A stretch of 27,298 nt of DNA from Verrucomicrobiota bacterium (GTDB lineage Bacteria > Verrucomicrobiota > Verrucomicrobiia > Limisphaerales > UBA1096), in the NCBI GenBank assembly GCA_003972865.1, contig QOAX01000310.1, positions 1 through 27,298 on the forward strand, written 5' to 3'. A program made the position numbers and the translations under genes. Below, in pieces: positions 25,112 through 27,298 of the stretch. The first letter of the stretch is position 1. Every line of letters begins with the position of its first letter. Below the pieces are notes generated by a model that was not told where the DNA came from, did not search any database, and saw nothing but the letters and a program-made list of their open reading frames with translations.

Positions 25112-26080
25112 ATGAATCGCCGACAATTCATTGCCACCACCTCCGCCACCGTTGCCTCGGCCGGCTGCACATCGCTGAAGCAACACCCGGAGAAGCAGAT
25201 CCCCATCGTCGACACCCACCAACACTTGTGGAATCTCGACCGCTTCAAGCTCAATTGGCTTGACGAAGCCCCTGCAGTGCTCAAGCGCAGCTTCGGCTTA
25301 AACGACTACCTTGCAGCGACCAAGGGATTAAACATCGCCAAGGCCATCTACCTTGAGGTCGATGTGATTCCCGAACAACAAAAAGACGAGGCCAACTTCG
25401 TCATGGAAATTTCGAAAAACCCCAAATACCCGACAGTAGCCGGAGTGATTTCCGGTCGCCCGGAAAACGAAGGATTCGCCGAATACATCACCCTGTACCG
25501 CGATAACCCACACATTAAGGGTCTGCGCCGCCTTATGGAAACTACATCGGACGGCTTCTGCCTGCAGCCGCAGTTCATCGAGTCTGTACAACTGCTAGGC
25601 AATCTGGGGAAACATTTTGAGATCACCATTCAGCCCACTCAATTGAACGATGCGCTAGCACTGGTGAAGCGGTGCCCGGACACGCGGTTCGTCATCGACC
25701 ACTGCGGCACGGCCGACCCCAAGGCATTCCTCCCCGAGGCTCGACGCGGCGGAGCCACCCCGATGCATGAGGCCAAGCCGTGGGAGGAAGCCATGTCCGA
25801 ACTGGCCAATCAGCCGAACACCGTTTGCAAAATCTCCGGCATCGTCGCCCACGCTCCCAAGGACTGGGTCGCGGAGCAACTGGCCCCGATCGTCAACCAC
25901 TGCCTCGACCGGTTCGGGTCGGAGCGCGTGATGTTCGGGGGCGATTGGCCGGTCTGCCTGATCGGAGCCCGGTACGACCAATGGGTGAATGGCCTAAAGG
26001 AAATCGTCTCCAATCGCCCAGCGCAGGAGCAACGAAAACTGTTTCACGACAATGCCATGCGTTTTTATCAATTGGCTTGA
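25112..26080 (+). CDS. Amidohydrolase family lactonase-like protein, probably Tat-exported
   Basis: A 322-aa protein of the amidohydrolase group that includes L-fuconolactonase and L-rhamnono-lactonase (COG3618 type). The open frame continues upstream into the symporter, but the ATG at 25112, 17 bases after that gene's stop, opens a twin-arginine-like leader (NRRQFIATTSATVASAGC19). The Cys could be a lipidation site, though the lipobox is weak. The first metal-type motif is D34-T-H36-Q-H38-L-W; FVIDHCG lies near residue 195, and MFGGDWPV near the C terminus supplies the late Asp. It probably opens a sugar lactone to the acid used by the dehydratase in this cassette. Export is odd for a lactonase paired with a cytoplasmic dehydratase, since it places lactone opening before transport. 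Confidence 0.85.
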   Translation: MNRRQFIATTSATVASAGCTSLKQHPEKQIPIVDTHQHLWNLDRFKLNWLDEAPAVLKRSFGLNDYLAATKGLNIAKAIYLEVDVIPEQQKDEANFVMEISKNPKYPTVAGVISGRPENEGFAEYITLYRDNPHIKGLRRLMETTSDGFCLQPQFIESVQLLGNLGKHFEITIQPTQLNDALALVKRCPDTRFVIDHCGTADPKAFLPEARRGGATPMHEAKPWEEAMSELANQPNTVCKISGIVAHAPKDWVAEQLAPIVNHCLDRFGSERVMFGGDWPVCLIGARYDQWVNGLKEIVSNRPAQEQRKLFHDNAMRFYQLA

Positions 26081-26093
26081 ACGATCATTGGAT

Positions 26094-26101
26094 TTGGCCA
26101 A
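26094..26101. repeat. Intergenic TTGGCCAA palindrome
   Basis: The last copy of the iterated palindrome, between the amidohydrolase stop (26080) and the tRNA-Ser (26117). No copy is found to the right of the tRNA, in the putative integrated element. Confidence 0.7.
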
Positions 26102-26116
26102 GATGTGCGCCCCAAA

Positions 26117-26206
26117 GGAAGGGTGCCGGAGTGGTCGAACGGGGTGCTCTCGAAAAGCATTGAGCGAGCAATCGTTCCGGGGGTTCGAATCCCTCCCCTT
26201 CCGCCA
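26117..26206 (+). tRNA. tRNA-Ser (anticodon CGA), CCA encoded
   Basis: A 90-nt class II tRNA folds by eye. The acceptor GGAAGGG (26117-26123) pairs with CCCTTCC (26196-26202), followed by G and an encoded CCA. The anticodon stem GTGCT/AGCAT encloses loop CTCGAAA with anticodon CGA at 26151-26153, reading UCG (Ser). An extended variable arm (ATTG...CAAT) is present, and the T arm has the GTTCGAAT core. Class II structure and anticodon agree on serine. An integrase-like gene lies 553 bases downstream on the same strand, and tRNA 3' ends are common attachment sites. Confidence 0.95.
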
Positions 26207-26211
26207 TACTG

Positions 26212-26259
26212 ACTATCGGTGACTTACGACTTTTACCGAGCTGAGCTACACCCGATAGT
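26212..26259 (-). other. Inverted repeat enclosing a tRNA-like 5' fragment
   Basis: ACTATCGG (26212-26219) and CCGATAGT (26252-26259) are perfect 8-base inverted arms around a 32-base loop. Read on the minus strand, the interior contains GTAGCTCAGCTCGGTA, a near-canonical tRNA D-arm start preceded by CGGGT, but the D-stem does not close and no anticodon arm follows. It is best read as a decayed tRNA 5' half, or possibly a small tRNA-like hairpin. Confidence 0.35.
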
Positions 26260-26316
26260 TACACCCTTTTCACTGATGTTCATTGATGTCAGGGATGTTC
26301 ATTAGCCTGAAAGCAG

Positions 26317-26361
26317 GCAAACGATAACGAGACGTCGCAGCTCTCACAATGCCTTAACTGA
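26317..26361 (+). other. Possible tmRNA tag remnant
   Basis: The frame GCA AAC GAT AAC begins Ala-Asn-Asp-Asn like many tmRNA proteolysis tags, but continues ETSQLSQCLN then stop rather than ending ALAA. In the next frame the same bases read AALTMP then TAA, closer to a tag ending, so a frame-shifting mutation may separate the two halves. No tmRNA 5' domain is visible upstream. Weak alone; it gains interest from the tmRNA-like 3' end downstream on the same strand. Confidence 0.2.
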
Positions 26362-26535
26362 CAAGATCGTACCGTTGTGGGCACGGTTTTGACCGGTAAT
26401 ATTGTTTGCAGGGGCTCACTGACGGCCACGGACCCAGTGTGCATCTTCACGCGATAGCAGTCGGTAGATTCTGTTGACTCATAAAGAAAGGATACTGAAA
26501 TGGCAGAAACGACCCCCTCTCCTCCCTCCTTGCTT

Positions 26536-26555
26536 TACGGAACAATACGGAACAA
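26536..26555. repeat. Tandem 10-base direct repeat
   Basis: Two perfect adjacent copies of TACGGAACAA. The 10-base period places them on the same helix face, as for paired protein-binding sites. Possibly an arm-type integrase or excisionase site; function not shown. Confidence 0.5.
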
Positions 26556-26634
26556 AAATCTTTCGTGATGGTGCGTGTTCCTGCGCAACAGCCGAAAATG
26601 ACCTCTCGCATTAAATGCTTTGTATGGAATTGGT

Positions 26635-26654
26635 TGCGCAAGTATGCGCAAGTT
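26635..26654. repeat. Tandem 10-base direct repeat
   Basis: Two adjacent copies of TGCGCAAGT followed by A or T (9 of 10 bases identical), 18 bases before the tmRNA-like 3' end. Confidence 0.5.
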
Positions 26655-26672
26655 CACGAAGGGAATGATGTT

Positions 26673-26697
26673 GATTCGACTCCCCCCGCCTCCACCA
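26673..26697 (+). other. tmRNA- or tRNA-like 3' end fragment (candidate attachment site)
   Basis: A T-loop-like ATTCGACT, then a C-rich stretch and CCTCCACCA closely match the 3' terminus of tmRNA or tRNA-Ala genes. The bases just upstream (GATGTTG) cannot pair with the following C run, so the T-stem is broken and the segment is only a 3' fragment. Such displaced 3' ends mark the att site of elements that insert into tRNA or tmRNA genes. It also matches the tRNA-Ser 3' end (26182-26206) at 19 of 25 positions by my alignment, so a diverged att copy of that gene is the alternative. The integrase frame starts 62 bases later. Confidence 0.5.
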
Positions 26698-26728
26698 TTT
26701 TCTCTAGCAAATAGAACATTAGGCTTGC

Positions 26729-26748
26729 TTCCGAACAGTTTCCGAACA
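26729..26748. repeat. Direct repeat with 11-base period upstream of integrase
   Basis: Two copies of TTCCGAACA at 26729 and 26740, ending 11 bases before the integrase start. The position could suit integrase autoregulation or arm-site binding. Confidence 0.5.
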
Positions 26749-26759
26749 ACTTTTGAGCC

Positions 26760-27298
26760 ATGAAGAAGCCCGAACTTGTCACCTTCTACAAGCAGAGCGC
26801 CAAGATCTACTCAGGCCAGGATGGTTACCATGCGGCCTGGTACTTCAACGGGAAACGTGTCAAGCGGCAGTTCAAGACCCGCAAGTCGGCCAAGGAGGGT
26901 GCCCTACAGGCTCTTCGGCAAATCCAGCAAGGCGAAGGATTGTTGGCCCAACTCTCACCCGCCCAAAAGTCGGAACTAATCCACACCCAGAAGCTGCTAC
27001 TGGATCACGGTATCTCTGATCCTGAAATGGCGATGCGTGAGTATGTTTCAGCCAGGAAGATTGCCGGTGGAACTGATCTCACCACTGTGGCCACCTATTG
27101 GGCTAAAACCCGGACCTCACTCGAAACAGTCAGTTTTCAGACAGCCGCCAATGACTGGATAGAAACCAAGCGGCCAAAGTGGTCAAAAGCGCATGCCGAT
27201 AAAGTCATCACCCGCACAGCCAGGCTATGCAAACTCTTCACCGTAGATCTGCTCGATGCTGATTATGAATCGGTCAGGACATTCTTTAATGTCGACTT
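26760..27298 (+). CDS. Tyrosine-recombinase-like integrase, N-terminal part (cut by window edge)
   Basis: An open frame from the ATG at 26760 continues to the right edge (179 codons, no stop). Residues about 20-60 (YHAAWYFNGKRVKRQFKTR followed by a KEGALQALRQ helix) resemble an arm-type DNA-binding domain. Residues about 125-179 (FQTAANDWIETKRPKWSKAH, then DLLDADYESVRTFF) look like the SAM-like core-binding domain of phage-type integrases. The catalytic domain with R...HxxR...Y lies beyond the window, so the assignment rests on the N-terminal pattern and on context: a tRNA gene and an att-like fragment directly upstream. No SD sequence is obvious. Confidence 0.7.
   Translation, partial: MKKPELVTFYKQSAKIYSGQDGYHAAWYFNGKRVKRQFKTRKSAKEGALQALRQIQQGEGLLAQLSPAQKSELIHTQKLLLDHGISDPEMAMREYVSARKIAGGTDLTTVATYWAKTRTSLETVSFQTAANDWIETKRPKWSKAHADKVITRTARLCKLFTVDLLDADYESVRTFFNVD

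Larger units (their letters stand above)
26207..26759. other. Noncoding stretch between tRNA-Ser and integrase (probable attachment region)
   Basis: No convincing gene is seen in these 553 bases. They hold, in order: an inverted repeat around a tRNA-like fragment (26212-26259); a GATGTTCATT repeat (26275 and 26294); a tmRNA-tag-like segment (26317-26361); three pairs of 9-10-base direct repeats with 10-11-base period; and a 25-base segment resembling the 3' end of a tmRNA or tRNA-Ala (26673-26697). This mix is typical of an integration hot spot carrying remnants of old insertions. A 64-aa minus-strand open frame at 26447-26641 has no recognisable feature and I do not call it. Confidence 0.6.

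Noticed and set aside
1007..26101. The scattered palindromes as a CRISPR array or as transposon ends
   Set aside because: Copies are irregularly spaced, lack spacers and target duplications, and lie inside intact reading frames.
26447..26641. 64-aa minus-strand open frame in the attachment region
   Set aside because: No start context, domain or conserved motif; it lies across the direct repeats.

Overview
The window looks like the chromosome of a PVC-superphylum bacterium, most probably a Verrucomicrobiota member that feeds on sulfated polysaccharides. The reasons are six sulfatase modules, two large PVC-type haem-binding proteins (beta-propeller, HEAT repeats, CxxCH), a DUF1080 module, and a secreted protease whose C-terminal tail is of a kind common in Verrucomicrobia. 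The taxonomic call is an inference from gene families; there is no rRNA here.

Layout. Positions 1-1977 (minus) hold a sulfatase cut by the window edge and an iduronate-2-sulfatase-like sulfatase. Positions 2066-14938 (plus) form one tightly packed run: nitroreductase, PVC haem/HEAT protein, a 1464-aa fusion of a PVC haem protein with a sulfatase, a sialidase-fold (BNR) protein, and a four-module sulfatase-DUF1080-jelly-roll-SGNH protein. Junctions are overlaps or gaps of 4 bases, so one transcript is likely. A clan GH-A glycoside hydrolase follows (15079-16227), then two divergent sulfatases (16255-17667 minus, 17768-19327 plus) and a secreted trypsin-like protease. A minus-strand pair (GNAT acetyltransferase, PlsC-like acyltransferase) separates this from a three-gene sugar-acid cassette: enolase-superfamily dehydratase resembling L-rhamnonate dehydratase, SSS-family transporter, and an amidohydrolase of the fucono/rhamnonolactonase type (22190-26080).

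The right end is a probable integration site. It has a tRNA-Ser(CGA) with encoded CCA, then about 550 noncoding bases with tRNA-like and tmRNA-like fragments and phased short direct repeats, then the N-terminal part of a tyrosine-recombinase-like integrase running off the window.

The genes plausibly cooperate as follows: exported sulfatases and a glycosidase strip and cut a sulfated fucose- or rhamnose-containing glycan, and the dehydratase/transporter/lactonase genes take up and oxidise the deoxysugar acids. This is inference. No sulfatase-maturation enzyme is in the window.

The most unusual signal is not a gene. The palindrome TTGGCCAA, extended in 8 places to GCTTGGCCAAGC and in 3 to CGCTTGGCCAAGCG, occurs 19 times by my reading, where less than one copy is expected. 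It falls mostly inside coding sequence, read as Leu-Gly-Gln or Leu-Ala-Lys/Asn, and is absent from about 8.8 kb around the haem-sulfatase fusion. It behaves like a highly iterated palindrome comparable in kind to cyanobacterial HIP1.
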